A stretch of 64,000 nt of DNA from Protonemura montana (lineage: Eukaryota; Arthropoda; Insecta; Plecoptera; Nemouridae), in NCBI GenBank assembly GCA_947568835.1, contig OX387603.1, positions 18,624,651 through 18,688,650 on the forward strand. Reading direction: 5' to 3'. The notes under the pieces are model-generated. The model did not search any database. It saw only the letters and a program-made list of their open reading frames with translations, and was not told the origin of the DNA. Below, piece by piece: positions 1 to 12,094 of this stretch (the first letter of the stretch is position 1; each line of letters starts with the position of its first letter). The translations under genes were made by a program, and so were the position numbers.

Positions 1-324
1 GGGCCAAGTCGTTTTCCGGTATAGACTGTAATGTTCGCAGGCTATTTTAAAATATGGAATTCCCGAAGAAAATGAAAAAGTTCGCTGTCTTCACCAGACA
101 AGACTATATCTGGATCAATGGCTAGACTTTTCTTTTATATGCACAAGCGCTAGCTATAGAATTATGCAAGTACTTTTGTGTCCCTAGTAAACTTGTGGCC
201 TCAAAAAGCCAATGGCAGAACTATCGTGTAATTCATTCACGTATAAGCCCGCAAAAACCGCGTGATTTACTTTTGTATTTGCCTGTAATCCATTAGAAGG
301 GAACTAGATTCAGTTTTTTCTCAC
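1..324. other. No feature recognised
   Basis: AT-rich unique-looking DNA. If the minus-strand exon at 325-535 is real, this stretch is the intron that follows it. No RNA gene, repeat or convincing open frame was seen. Confidence 0.4.
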
Positions 325-535
325 CTGTGGTGCCATTGGGTCACGTTCATGCTACAAATCTTAAGGCGTTCGTTGTTTTTAACGGGACATTTAAAAGTGT
401 CTACTACAGAAACTAACAAATTGGTGTTCATGCTGTAAACGCCGTCCTCAGATCTTTTATAATTTAATAGCTTTAGAGAGATTATAAAGTGATCTTTTTT
501 TTGTGTTTGGGTGGTTTCCTCAGGGGTATCTGCAC
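325..535 (-). CDS. Candidate internal exon, unknown protein
   Basis: An open segment of about 70 codons on the minus strand is bounded by an acceptor (TTTTTTACAACCGTCAG before base 535) and a good donor (CACAG|GTGAGA after base 325). The length of 211 bases fits two bases of a split codon at each end. The encoded segment is hydrophilic and begins after the acceptor with GADTPEETTQTQKKDH. It ends with two cysteines in FKCPVKNNERLKICSM, followed by NVTQWHH, which contains an N-glycosylation sequon. That composition would suit an extracellular protein, but I recognise no domain. The neighbouring exons would lie outside the window upstream and in 1-324 or beyond downstream; none was found. It could be a chance open frame; the paired splice sites and phase are the main support. 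Confidence 0.35.
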
Positions 536-3500
536 CTGACGGTTGTAAAAAAGCGACCTTCATAGGTGCAGGTGGTTCACCCCGGAAGAATGTTCAACTT
601 GGGGTGAAAATATCCTTCCGTAAATAGATCTATACAACTTTCTTGCGCATCCCTCATTCTTGTCCCCTTCTATGTATGTAACATTCCTTTATCGGTTTTA
701 TTTATCGGAAGAAAAAACTAGCTCTTTACTGAGTACTAACTCAGCGAACCGGCTATTCACTTTTCCCTAGAAACTTAACAATCCAGCTGATGCATAAAAA
801 ATGCAATGACGATTAAATTAATCAAATACCTATTCTATGTGTGGCAGATTTTTAATTAAATATGCAATGTCATCGTCACAAGTCATGGATCAAATCTTCC
901 ACTGGTGAAGAAAACAAATAAGTTTTTTTCTTCCGAAGCAACACCCATTCCTAGCCGGATGTTTCCGGACATCCAAGTCATGTCTTTGCCAGTGCGCTGG
1001 CAGTGGCAATGGTCTGAGCAGAGTCGTTTAGCAAACAGCGCTGGCAGCCACGTATTGACCGACCCAAAATCGTTTAGCATATGGCGTCGGCGGGACTGCG
1101 AAGTCAGTGCGCCAAAGTTTTATAATAGTTTAGCCGCTGGGACTGGCTGCGATGTAGTGGCCGAGACAGCGTCGTTTAGCAAACAGCGCTGGGGATCGTT
1201 TAATTTAATGCAACGTGCATCTGCCGGCCAACGAGACGTTGACAGGTCATTAACGAGACTGATACAAGACGATCATGGTCCGTAACAATCGCTGTAAAAG
1301 TGAGAGTAATAATGGCGAGATGACAAGGGTGGAAGAAAAGAGGGAACAGAATGATCGAGCACCATGCTGAGTTTCAAATGAATGTGCAACTGATTGAACA
1401 ACGAAAGAATAGACAAGATTTTGGTGGAGTACCACGTTTCGATTAAAGATTGGCGACGACGAAACGATGGGATAGTTGCAGCGGAGTTGAGAGGTTGGAA
1501 ATATTGGAGAATAGGAAATGGAATCGGCTGTGAGGAATTCGAGATTGATGGAAATACCATAAGAGCTGGCCATATTCGTAGTTGAGCTACGATAATTGCT
1601 ATTATTATCTTGCACTGCATTTTATCTACCGGAGAGGAAAGAAACAAAATAACTTTTAAGTTTGCCATCGAGCGTCGTCCTGATTTTCTAACACCAATGC
1701 ACGACCTTGCAGCATCTGGCAGATTGAACGTCGAATTAGCCTAGAATCTGCGGTCGTTTTCGTGCGATGAGCACGTTGTCTTTCACTTAAAAGCCGCGTA
1801 CACGTGATCTACATAAACACGCAGTACACGCTCAAATTTCCAGCTCATAGAGCTCACGCCCCACCAACTATAATTCCAAATGCCGGTATTCCGCTCAAGA
1901 AATCCCGTAACAGCATTAAAATCCAATCACTGATTTTTCTATTACGAGTAATCGCCGCAAAGCATTAACTCGCATTGGATTTAATCTGGTGAGATTGTAG
2001 TTGATAACATAATCGAGAGATTTGGGGTGATGCCGATAGATTGCATTGCGATGAGGTCTGTAAATGGAGGAATTCGTTGTACTTTGTTCTACACGTACTC
2101 TACAAGCCTATGCCGGCGAGCCGAGACAGCTTGCGTTTTGTTCACGGGTGAATTGCTGTTATAGCCTGCAATCGCATCGCGAGACTCGGGCTGAGAAAGA
2201 CACAATTATTGTTGGTGGCACGATTCGAAGCAGTCGAAGGATGCGATTCACGGTCAATGACTAAAGAAGTCTGATGTTTTCGATGGAAAGGTGAGAAGGC
2301 GGGGAGAAGGTGACTGGATGCGCAATCTATTTCTTAGCACTAATGTACCGTACGCAATTCTCACGGTACAATTAGTCGCTATTGCAATGATAAGTCTCGT
2401 TCACACATTAGGTGTGCAAATTGATCTCAATCTAAAGCGTGAACGCTCTTTTGATTGGGATCGAACGTGATAAGTGATCACCGGTGGATTGGAATCCGTA
2501 CGGTGGTAGCCAATCTTTGAACCAATCATTGTGAGCTAATTGTGAACATGGATTGGCGAGAGGTCATAGATGTTACGGGCAATCACACGGACTCAACGAT
2601 GAGGCGATTTAAAACGCATCTTGTTCGACTATGAATTATGTCAGGTATACATATAGTGTTGAGTACGAACAGACGGAGTTTAGCATTAATTGGAATCTGT
2701 ATTGCAATAGGTATTCATTACAGAATGCTCACCCAATCCACGTAATATTTATCTTAATTCTCTCAGGGCTAACTCCCCGAAAGGTAGTCGCAAAAATAAA
2801 CAAAATTTTAATCTCGACTATGTTTAGAGTTGCCTCTGTTAAGTTTCCAAGTATCCGTATCCTTTTAAATAGCGGATAAACTATAGCAGAGGAATTCTTT
2901 AACAATTCGCGCGCTTTTAACTCTACCGTATCGTTTACAATTAAACGCGCGGCGTGCTGAGAAAAATAAAGGGCGAAAGAAACGTAGAGACTAGCGGCAT
3001 CGATAGGTTGACCAGTTCAACAAGTTGGACTAATTATATCATGTGGAGGCTATTGTCTTCACTTTGGTAAGACATGTCCGACATGGCTGATCACTTCTCT
3101 ACGTGATAACATCCACCAAATAGTGTACAACTTTTTCAGGTGAAACCCTGTCTTTCAGTCACTGTACGTATTCTAGTAACAAAAGGACACACTCACTAAT
3201 ACCGTTGACATTTGTATAAAAAACTGCACCAGTGGTCACCTGCATTTCCTGGTTTCGTCAACGCTGAAAGCAATGGAATTGGTCCGAGAGATGGCACGAG
3301 AGCTTTTGCTGTGAAAACGATTATCTCAAATCGGTTAACCATGATAAGTGAAACGAATTGGTCAATTCTTTCCAAGGCGATTAAAAAATTACGCTAAGAT
3401 TGCACGTGCTCAAATTAGTCAGAGTAAGTTGCTGGTCAAGATTATAATTCTGCGCTTCCCATCTCTCCTGAAAGAATTCCATTGTGATGTTGTTTTTTTT

Positions 3501-3943
3501 ACTGGTTTTTTGGTAAAAATACTCGTCTTGTGTCCGTGTGTGCGGTGTCAGTGAATACGACCAGGAGAGCGGCATGATTCTGTCAGAAGGCGAGAAAAAA
3601 ACAGAGATGCATGATTTCAATTTTGTATCAGGCGACCGCTGAAACGATGGACCAGTAATAAACAAGCAACGATGCGCTTTTTGGTGGTCACTGGACAAGC
3701 AAAAAAATTTGCACACAGGTTAAAATCATGCAGTACCACTTAAGTTTTTTATTATTTATTTTTTTAATTTTGTTTTTCAGTGACAATTCAATATTTAAAA
3801 ATTGACTCGTTTCGGTTGAGGACTTAATTTGGACCGAGTATTTTGTTGACAAGTTGACAGTATCATTTCAATCTTCTGTAGAAGTCCTGACGCTCAATTT
3901 TCTGGTCCAATATTAAAAGCAATGTTCTTCTTTCCTTTAACAG
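536..3943. other. Mostly non-coding; short uncertain open frames
   Basis: No recognisable gene. Short open frames such as 1394-1585 and 2064-2264 on the plus strand have reasonable amino-acid composition but no splice support, domain or homologous copy in the window, so they are not called. Positions 900-1260 are locally GC-rich with a short repeated motif (entered separately). The plus strand at 3212-3397 is also open without further support. Confidence 0.35.
1023..1192 (+). repeat. 22-bp direct repeat pair, 148 bp apart
   Basis: The sequence GTCGTTTAGCAAACAGCGCT followed by GG occurs exactly at 1023-1044 and at 1171-1192. Looser relatives of the CGTTTAGC core lie between them at about 1068 and 1128. 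The block is GC-richer than its surroundings. It may be a degenerate short tandem array; no function is evident. Confidence 0.6.
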
Positions 3944-4048
3944 TTTGACCGGTGTCATTGGCTTTTACCATTTTGGATGCACGTAAAGCGAAAACCATTC
4001 CACGTTGCAGATACCCTGAAAAAGCTTTACCAGCACATAATGTACTGA
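3944..4048 (+). CDS. Possible short terminal exon
   Basis: A very good acceptor (CTTCTTTCCTTTAACAG ending at 3943) is followed in phase 0 by 34 open codons and a TGA. The product contains HVADTLKKLYQHIMY at its C-terminus. Against it, the opposite strand is also open across 3894-4103 with protein-like composition, so strand and frame are ambiguous, and no poly(A) signal or upstream partner exon was identified. No protein family is recognised. Confidence 0.18.
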   Translation, partial: FDRCHWLLPFWMHVKRKPFHVADTLKKLYQHIMY

Positions 4049-7000
4049 AAACTGGAGTGTCCATGGCAATTAGATTCCATTTCGTTACCGTGTTAATTGC
4101 CAATCAAACTGCTCGCTACACTGTTGTTAATTTTTCAGAGCATGATACCTCTCGGACAAGTTATATCAGTAACACCTCATCATTGTTAAAGCGTCAAAGG
4201 GGCCCGACACCTGCGGAGCTGCATTCTAAAAACGGAATGTTATGTTGATTCAAATTTTAAACATCTAAGCAAACTCTTTATTTATCTTTTTGTGCACAAT
4301 TCTTATACTTTTTTTCCCCACACAAGCCCGAAAGTCTGCGAAATAAAATCCAAATAACTTGCAAGTCGAGAATATCTTTTTACATCCTCTACACAGAACA
4401 AGAAACTATCGTGAAATTTCTTGCATAGTATTTAATAGACCGATCTGAGACGGACGTATAATGCACATCGAACTTGAAAATACTGCTCGTGCAAGACTAA
4501 TATCACCAAGTAAAGTGACGTCAGCGAATTGCACGAGGAATTCGGAGTATTCCCAGACGGAAAAAGTAATAAAATTTAATGTAAATTCTGTTTCAATTGA
4601 CATCGCCGGTAATGAAATAGGTATACGTGTACAATAGTAATGTTGTTTGAATAATTATTGCAAATAAACTGTCTGCGTCTGGGAGTACATTTCTTATAAC
4701 CCTTCGTTGACTAGTGATTTTTTCGAGTAAAATCTATTTACGGGTTCATGAACTTTTATCAACGTGTAACGACCACGGGTCAGCATACTATATTTAAAAA
4801 AATATGTATATGAAAAAATGGTATCTCATTAGCGAAAACGAGAAAATTTCTAAGGGAAGAAAGATTCCAGCGTGGTGGAGGTTGCCATGATCGATCTTGG
4901 TCCATGGAATTGTACAAGTCCATAATTGACAAACAACATCAAATCTTTCCTGATGGCAAAAAGACTTCGCTCAAGAAATAAAACTCGACCTGACTCATCT
5001 ATGCCCTGACTCTTCAACATGAGTCTCTCCCTTCGCATTGAAGCAAATTCCAGACCAGAAAATGTCTACATATTCGTGGGGTTAGGATTTGAATCTCGTG
5101 CGAGTTGGAATGTGCATCTTAAAGTGTCCTCGTGACAGTAGAAATACATCTGAAAGAATTATTAATTCATTTTTCAACGTTTTTTCGATGCTTCTCAAAT
5201 TTTCATTGGCAACAGATATAAGAATGTCTCGCCAAACCTGGAATAGGTTATAATTCCAGGTGGAAAATCAATCCATTACGCCAGTTTTTATGAATTGATT
5301 GCTTCCTTTGATTTAAAAATGCATCCAGATTGTTTGATGTGTACATGCCATTCTCTGGCAGATGTGGATCTCTTTCAAAGACAGAACAAAATCATGAAGT
5401 AAAAAGAACAATCGAGGCACGCACGCTTGCGGCCGAGATCCCACTCACCACTCAGTAGTTAGTAGTTACACACCTCCAAGGGCATTGAGCCTATGGAATC
5501 CCGCACACTATTTCATTCATAGCATCTTCAATCTTACCGTCATCTCACATTTTTAAAATAACGACCAGTAGGTAGTGACTTCTCTTCAAATTTATAGCAG
5601 CTTGCATGTCATCATTCAAATCCTTTATCACAAAGCAAACGATGCTTTTGATAGACAATAATCTCTCTGTTTTAAAGGAAGTTAATTAAGAGGGTAGTCG
5701 TGATATTTCAGCGCCAGACTTTGTAGCTGGTCGTAGTTTCATTTTGTGGCTGGCCAGCGTGGATTCTCGATCCGTAAGGTTACTGTCCTATCCTTGCGTT
5801 CAAGTCACCAAGCCAGCGATCTTGGCTCGACCATCAAGCGCTGGTGGATTTATTTATAGCTCCTCAAGATTGCAAGGTTATTTGCGCACGGTTTTGATTT
5901 AATTCTTCATAAAAAAAAAAATGTTATTTTGCCAATTGACATGGACGGCGTACAGGAAAGCCATAAATCCACAAACGCACTTGTTAATATGGTGTTTAGC
6001 GACTCATAACTGCCGTTCTGAAGTGGTAAAAATGGCTTAACAATCACTCTCAGAAAATGGCTTCTTTTCTTTGCGATACACAAATTTCCCCTACAACTCA
6101 CTTCCTCACGATCATTACCAACAATTATCAGTTTTACTACCTTGCTAATTACTTCAAATTAAAATATATGATGATACTAGCTGTGACCATTCATTCTCAT
6201 AAAAACAACACATAAACAGTTAAATTCTGTATGCAAATATCAGCAAGCTTTCTGCATATTTTTATTCTATTTTATATTATTTTACCTGTAATATACATGT
6301 GTTTCATGTGGTACATTGTCAAATTTTCGTATCTCAAGCAATTTGGTAAAACTCCTAGCGAGGCATTGCACTTAGCTCATCATATTTAAAGTGAACGCAA
6401 TATCTGTCAATTCGCATATGTTTCTATCCAAAACCTGCCTCTACGTTTCAATGCAGTTACTGTAACGACAAGAAGAAGCCAACGCTTCTGACGTTGGACA
6501 TACGGTCAACGATGATGATTATGATTACCTACATTGACTCCTTGCGTAGCCGGTGGTGTAGACAGGAAGGAACGAGTAGGAAACTCTGAGGTTCAATTAC
6601 CTTATACTATAGAAGCATGTGTTACATGACTGTTTGTTCGTAACTTAAAAGTTTAAACGCATGCTTGTTGAGATGCCTTTTATGGTAACAAGTAACTTCA
6701 TCTCTGAAATTCAGCTGTCAGTAAGTTTGTGTGTCATGAATTTGATTTTGATTGAGGAATAGTCTAATATTCCTGTAACGATACATACATAAATCTTAAT
6801 TTTGCTTGTTAGTATTGTAATGTTAAAGTTCACATTCCGAAGATCAGATTGTGAAGTAATGTTACTTAGTATATAATGGGTCGTGCAGTGGATCTATTTA
6901 TACGTATTATTCTTTCCTGGGTTATGCCCTACCTATTGTTAAGTTCAAAAAGGCGTTTTCATTTAAATGCAATGTTTCGTGATTTATCGATCCAGACAGC

Positions 7001-8541
7001 TTAAAGCTGTTATAATTACACATGATATGACATGCTATGTAACACCCCTTCGCCTAGAGTAAGTGCATTGTGTAACTTTCATTATTGCGAACTTGAACTT
7101 CACCGTGCAACAGGATGAAAGTACCTACGATTGTGTCTGCCTGCCGGCAAGGCTGCAGCCATGAGAACATTTATGTAATTCTGTTTAGCACCGTCAAGCT
7201 TCTTTCACGTAAGACATAGAACGCAATGAACTTTGACGTACACCGAGGAGCTTTTTTTGTAAATGCGAACCAAATGAAGCGTGGCGAGCAGCAAAAGTTC
7301 CTATTTGTGAAGAGTCATATCTGTGTGGGAATTGAAAGACGAAGTGACAATTTGTTTGCTGTTTTTTTTTTGTTTTTTATTTTGAGAAACATTGGTGAAG
7401 CTTTGAGACAATGAAATACTTACACCTAAGGGAGTAGTTAATATCTTCCGGCTAAAATACTAGTTTCGATTATCAAGAAATTTGTAGAAGCTAGAGTCTA
7501 ATTGCCCATTAAATAGAAGACTGTCTGTTACTGGATTTCAGCATAGTTAATCACTCATTATGCACCTTAATTTCTGTACATTTTCTCGTGCAATTATGCT
7601 TTATGCTGTACTTTTCATCTAAGATGTGCTGCTCTCTCCATCTGTCTCTTTCTCCATCTCTTTCTCTGCGTTTATAGCCAGAGTTTAACACACACTTACG
7701 ATTCTTTTGCAATTAAGAATTTAGTGTGAATTGAAGAAACACTTTTAGGTTCTTTTAGGGCCTGGATGCAGACAGAGTCAATGAACTGTTAGGTATGGGT
7801 GCACTGAATCCACTGTCAAATTTCTGAGATTGTTGCCAGCTGGTGACAATGACAAGTTTTTTTAGAGAAGTTAAATATTATCCGCAATGGCACAGCTGAC
7901 TTTGACCAGTTATTAAATACTTGACGGTAGAAGTATATGGGATTCCTGATTTTTGCACTCTTTCGTCGAAGTCCTTATGGCGAAGTACAAGTTTATTGTA
8001 GAAAATTGCTTTAGGGTCATTACCACTAAGAAAATTCTTAGGTACCTACCTACAGCACTTAATCGGAAGTGGAAAAGAATAGTTACACGATGCGCAGCTA
8101 TTTATAAGTTTGCATGACTTGACCATTACTCTTTTGGCCGGAGTAGTGCTGTAATTTATTTTTCTGATCAATGGACCATGAATTTTAAAACGCGAAATTT
8201 TCTGATTTGTTATTTACGAACACATGAGCGTAATTGGCACATGATAATGTAACGCACAATTTCACTCCATATTTAGTTTCATGTTTGAACTTTAAGCTTT
8301 GGCCTGGAGACTTGAAAGCAAAACATCTTTATGCCATTATTTTGTAATTGATTGCGGTTATCATTTTTAGTTCGTGATTTATTTACATTTTGTTACAATA
8401 TTTCTTTGCTGTTCTATAGCTTAGGTTTAACTTAAGCCAGCAATAACCCTTGACAGTCAGACACATATCCAAAAATATTTTAAACAACACCGTAAAAACC
8501 ATAAAGGTCAAACTCCAAAACAAACAAAAAATTCCTCTTAC
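4049..8541. other. No supported feature
   Basis: AT-rich DNA with only short open frames. A weak tRNA-like stretch near 6543-6605 has an A-box-like GTAGCCGGTGGTGTAGAC and a B-box-like GAGGTTCAATTACC but no foldable arms. Poly-T and poly-A runs are frequent. A candidate donor near 6108 on the minus strand has only a very short open segment in front of it. Confidence 0.35.
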
Positions 8542-8760
8542 CGTCGTAATTCAGCAAAATCAGTCTACTCCTCGCAACACGGCGCGAGAGCTTATTGTCT
8601 TCCGTATCGGTCCTCCTGAGCTGCACCACTTTACCCAACACTAACAGTCCAAGATCGCAAAACAAGACCGCAAAACACCGGAAGTGTTGAAGCACTCGCT
8701 CGCCAGCACACTATACCGCTAGCCTTGATCTTCACCTGACAACTCACACATCTACTATGA
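8542..8760 (-). other. Candidate first (untranslated?) exon
   Basis: Downstream of the TATA/CCAAT region at 8785-8863 the minus strand runs through CpG-richer DNA and reaches a donor-like GACG|GTAAGAGG at 8542. One frame is open for roughly 50 codons up to the donor, with charged, protein-like composition (RRTDTEDNKLSRRVARSR), but it has no in-frame ATG. The simplest reading is a 5' untranslated exon; a coding exon with a non-obvious start is possible. The next exon was not located. Confidence 0.25.
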
Positions 8761-8784
8761 CCGGCACCGACCAAGCAGGCCAAG

Positions 8785-8863
8785 TTTTATAATGCCTTTG
8801 CTCTACCGAACCACCAAACGGTTCTCCATTGGCTGAGAAGAGTGTCTCAAGTTCCCTCATTGG
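8785..8863 (-). promoter_or_regulatory. Promoter-like TATA and two CCAAT boxes
   Basis: Read on the minus strand the order is CCAAT (8859-8863), CCAAT (8828-8832), then TATAAAA (8785-8791), with a CpG-richer stretch and a candidate exon following. Spacing is of the kind seen in RNA polymerase II core promoters. This is an inference from motifs that can occur by chance in AT-rich DNA. Confidence 0.3.
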
Positions 8864-10883
8864 CCACGAAAGACGGCACCGCTCAAGGTAGCATCACCAA
8901 AACGACTTTGCCGCTTCGCTCGATTTTTGTTATGTCAAAAAAGAATCCGTTTTTTCATTGTCATGGTCAATGGTTATTGTTTAAGATAGCGTATTAGATA
9001 TTGGAAGTCTTGAAACTTGTAGGCATTCATCATTACGTGATAACTGGTAGCCAATTTGTTCGATATCGAATTGGGTCAGGTGGTTTCCTATGGAATCCGT
9101 ATGTCGTCTAACTTGTGCATCCGTTACGAAACATGTATGCTCTTCTTCCGCGTCTGTATGGAAACTTCCGGTGCTTCCGCAAGGAACGACTGGAGACACA
9201 AGCCCTCTTATTGGGGCATGACATAAAATTAACATGTGAACCACAGCTCGAGGATCTCTCTGTCAAATTTAAATATAAATATATTTTTTTATTATTAGAT
9301 CTAAGGCAAGGGGAGAAGAAAATGTGGAATGAGTCAGACATACATTTAGAAAATTTGCATTGAGACTGAGATGCACGTAGTTTGATTGTTAAATTTACAC
9401 CGAGTAAACAAAATTTCCATATAAAATAGTGTCTTTCTGGCTATCATAAAATAAATTCAAATAAAAATGTAGATACACATGCCAAAATTATGCTAGCCGA
9501 AAGTATCACGAAATATTTGGGTCGCAAAGTCTGGTGAATTGATTTGATGTGTGCAATAAAGAGTTTACCTGGTGCACTCAACAGTCGCAATTCCATGTTC
9601 GGGTAATGACATTTCGATGTTCTATTAGATTGAAAGGGACCTAAATAAATTCAGTTAGTTCGCCAAGTTAACTGGACCAAAGAAGATCCTGTGATACACA
9701 ATTTCGTAATTTTTGTACAGGTAACTGTATATTTTTGACAATTATTTGCGTATTTTGCATTGAGCTTCAGTAAGTTTTTTTTATTTATCAAGTCACCTAC
9801 GACAGCATACCTTATATAATTGAATGGACAAAAAAAATGAGCCCCGCGATTTTTTCAACCAACCATTGAAATCTTTATTCTAAAGCAACCTGTCAAAATT
9901 CTGAGTGATTATCAACTTAAGTCGAACGCACGCATTGGCGAACGCAGAGCGGTACATTTTTGCATGTCAAGACTGAAGAGCAAATTGTTTTTTTTTTTGC
10001 TTTAATCGCGACGCGCAAATTGCTTGTAATTGGTACCGTCAACTCGGGGCACGTGCGATTCTTTCCAAAACGGAACCGGCAAGCCAAAGGTGTGTAATTT
10101 TTGTGTCACCGTCGAAAAGATTCCATGTATATATATTTTAAGACGATACTTAAATCCACCATCCTCCCATTATTAGCGAAGACCTGTTACATTGTATGAC
10201 TCTTCGTTGGGTGGAGCTGACAAATTAAGATTGCGCTTGTCTAATTGCTTATAAAACAACTACGTTTTGATTGTGAACGAGATAATCAGATGGCTATCAG
10301 ACGCTAACGCCAAAACACACGTATAACTGTCAATGTAAGTTCATGGACCCTTGTTTTAAGTTCGTGTAAGGGATTTGTAATTGTCTAATACTCGATAAAC
10401 GCGATCAATATTGTTAACCTATGGGTGAAATAAAGCAAATAATTCGGATAGAGCCAAAAGATTTTTGACTAAGTAGTATAATTAAAAAGTTGTTCGAACA
10501 AAGAAGAATGGAAAAGTTGGTGATAGTTAACTGGAACAAAATAAAAATTATTGCTAATTTTATAAATAGTTTTTTGTCTATAATTTTAAATTTCTATCTG
10601 TCAAATAAAAAACAATTGAATCCCAAGAGACTTTGACTTTAAAAGAAAATATACTTCAAAGTAACTCAAAAAAAAAAATTTATGTTAAGATTGCCAGAAA
10701 GTTTTTTCCAATGATACATTTTCTCATGTCTTTTCCAAAAAAATGTTCCACGTATTTAATTTCTTTCTACGCTTTTCTTTTCAAAATTATCGAAATACAC
10801 CTGATTCCAATTTGAACTTGCTCATATGCCCCAGTTTCAACATCTACCATGTCCAACGCTCTATTGCCCCCTGTCTCCCACAC
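8864..10883. other. No supported feature
   Basis: Unique-looking AT-rich DNA. Short open frames at 8981-9363 overlap on both strands and have no splice or domain support. If the exon at 10884 is a first exon, its promoter would lie in the last few hundred bases here, but no clear TATA element was seen. Confidence 0.35.
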
Positions 10884-10946
10884 ATGTCCTGCGAAGCGTC
10901 CTGGCAAATCTACCTCGCAATTGTCCTGTTACTCGTATCCTTTCAG
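10884..10946 (+). CDS. Candidate first coding exon encoding a signal peptide
   Basis: An ATG at 10884 opens a 21-codon frame that ends exactly in phase 0 at a consensus donor, TTTCAG|GTGAGT. The peptide starts MSCEASWQIYLAIVLL and continues with a further short hydrophobic stretch, which is the shape of a secretory signal peptide or signal anchor: a short polar N-region followed by about 12 hydrophobic residues. First exons that carry just the signal peptide are common in animal secreted proteins. The rest of the protein must be encoded downstream on the plus strand; the GC-rich open segment near 16486 is one weak candidate. No family can be assigned. The other two frames reaching the same donor are also open, so the frame choice rests on the signal-peptide character and the exact phase. 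Confidence 0.4.
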
Positions 10947-11461
10947 GTGAGTGGAGCGACGCTGCGCGTCTGTCGCTGCAGCCTAATTGCGTCACGTGCC
11001 CATGTTTTTGGCCGCGTTCACCTTCACGGGGAGCTAATTTTTGTACCGAAATGTGAGCGACGGCCGCACGTAGTACCTACCGTTTTTTCACGGGTCTGTA
11101 CGTCGTCAGTGATGATAAAGTTAAACGTCTGACGTTTTAATACCAGTGGCGGTCATGATCGTTGAAAAAGTTCATAGTCGGCGAAGCTGAAAAATGTCAA
11201 GTGAGGTGAGATTGTTAAAGAGCGGATTTAGTTGGTTAAAAAAAAATTTCGTTGCAAAATAAAAGAGGTTGGTTGTACCTATTGTACTGAATTATATTTT
11301 CATTTTCTTCCAAAATTGATTGCATATTTGATAACAATTGGAAAATCAATATATTAAAGTACATAAACGAACATAAAAGTAAATAAGATCATAAAATTAG
11401 GATGAAATCATAATTAAATTGCAAACGCTTGCAATGCGCGAGGTATTGTATTATTATCAAA

Positions 11462-11602
11462 ACTATAACCGTCTCAAAAAGTGATACCCAAACGGAGACC
11501 AAATGTGTCCGAATAGCTCAATGGTTTAGAGCAACACCCGCGATAGGTGGAGACCGAGGATCGAGTCCCCGTTTGGGCATCACTTTTTGAGACGGTTATA
11601 GT
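11462..11602. repeat. Foldback element enclosing a tRNA-like sequence
   Basis: Arms of 34 bases at 11462-11495 and 11569-11602 are inverted copies with a single mismatch (GTGATACCC against GTGATGCCC). The right arm contains the 3' end of a tRNA-like sequence plus its downstream T-run (CACTTTTTGAG). The left arm is therefore an inverted duplication of the tRNA 3' end and flank. Transcribed as RNA, the whole 141-base element would form a long hairpin capped by the tRNA-like body. Confidence 0.85.
11506..11579 (+). pseudogene. tRNA-like sequence (degenerate)
   Basis: The 7-bp acceptor stem is complete, counting wobble pairs (TGTCCGA with TTGGGCA). There is an A-box-like TAGCTCAATGGTTTAGAGC with a 4-bp D stem, a 4-bp anticodon stem (CACC/GGTG) and a B-box-like GGATCGAGTCCCC. 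The anticodon loop CGCGATA would read CGA but has G in place of the invariant U at position 33. It also lacks the long variable arm of a serine tRNA, and the T stem has one mismatch. I therefore call it a tRNA-derived relic rather than a functional gene. A T5 run at 11584-11588 could terminate RNA polymerase III. Confidence 0.5.
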
Positions 11603-11683
11603 GTTGATATTAATATAAAAGATCATAAAATAATGTAAAAAGTACATAAGATAAATAGATAAAGTACATAAAATACATTAATT

Positions 11684-12036
11684 TGTTGTGTTTAACGACG
11701 CACTGATTGAGAACGGGCAGATTGGCTTTGGTCTCATGGCATCGGTGATGATGAACCTAATCTAGCTTAAAATTTAGTAAGGAAACCCTGTGCCGGCAAG
11801 TAGTCTACTCCTGTTGGAGAACACTAAAGTGACCACCGTCTTAGCGTCTCTTCCGAAGGATATCACAAATAGACCAATAAGATTACTCCGATGCTGCGAG
11901 GAATTTTGTTGTCTCTACTTCAATTGCTTGAACCTCTCTTCGGAACAAAACTGGTCATAGTATATGATGGTCACCCATCCAATACCTGACTCAGCGTAGT
12001 GTTGCTTAACTTCGGTGATCTAAAGAGAACCAGCAT
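11684..12036 (-). mobile_element. 5S rRNA-derived SINE, minus copy, near full length
   Basis: On the minus strand the head (about 11960-12036) matches 5S rRNA, with GATCACCGAAGTTAAGCAAC and ATTGGATGGGTGACCATCAT-type blocks, which are the box A and box C regions of the 5S internal promoter. The body follows, and the 3' end shows the family tail GTGCGTCGTTAAAC at about 11690-11703. Related copies are at 36061, 40498, 54285, 55079 and 57502. This copy is diverged (for example CTAAAGAGAACC in the head), so probably old. Confidence 0.8.
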
Positions 12037-12094
12037 TAAAAACATTTTTGTACACATTTTGTAAAATTGTGGTTGTTCATTTAAATAATTTCAG

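Noticed and set aside
905-1285. Plus-strand frame of 126 codons
   Set aside because: Low-complexity composition caused by the repeated CGTTTAGC motif; no splice or domain support.
6100-6170. Micro-exon reading VVKLIIVGNDREE before a GTGAGT donor (minus)
   Set aside because: Too short, acceptor unclear, and no G-protein or other motif continues on either side.
6543-6605. tRNA gene on the plus strand
   Set aside because: A- and B-box-like strings are present but no acceptor, D or anticodon stem forms.
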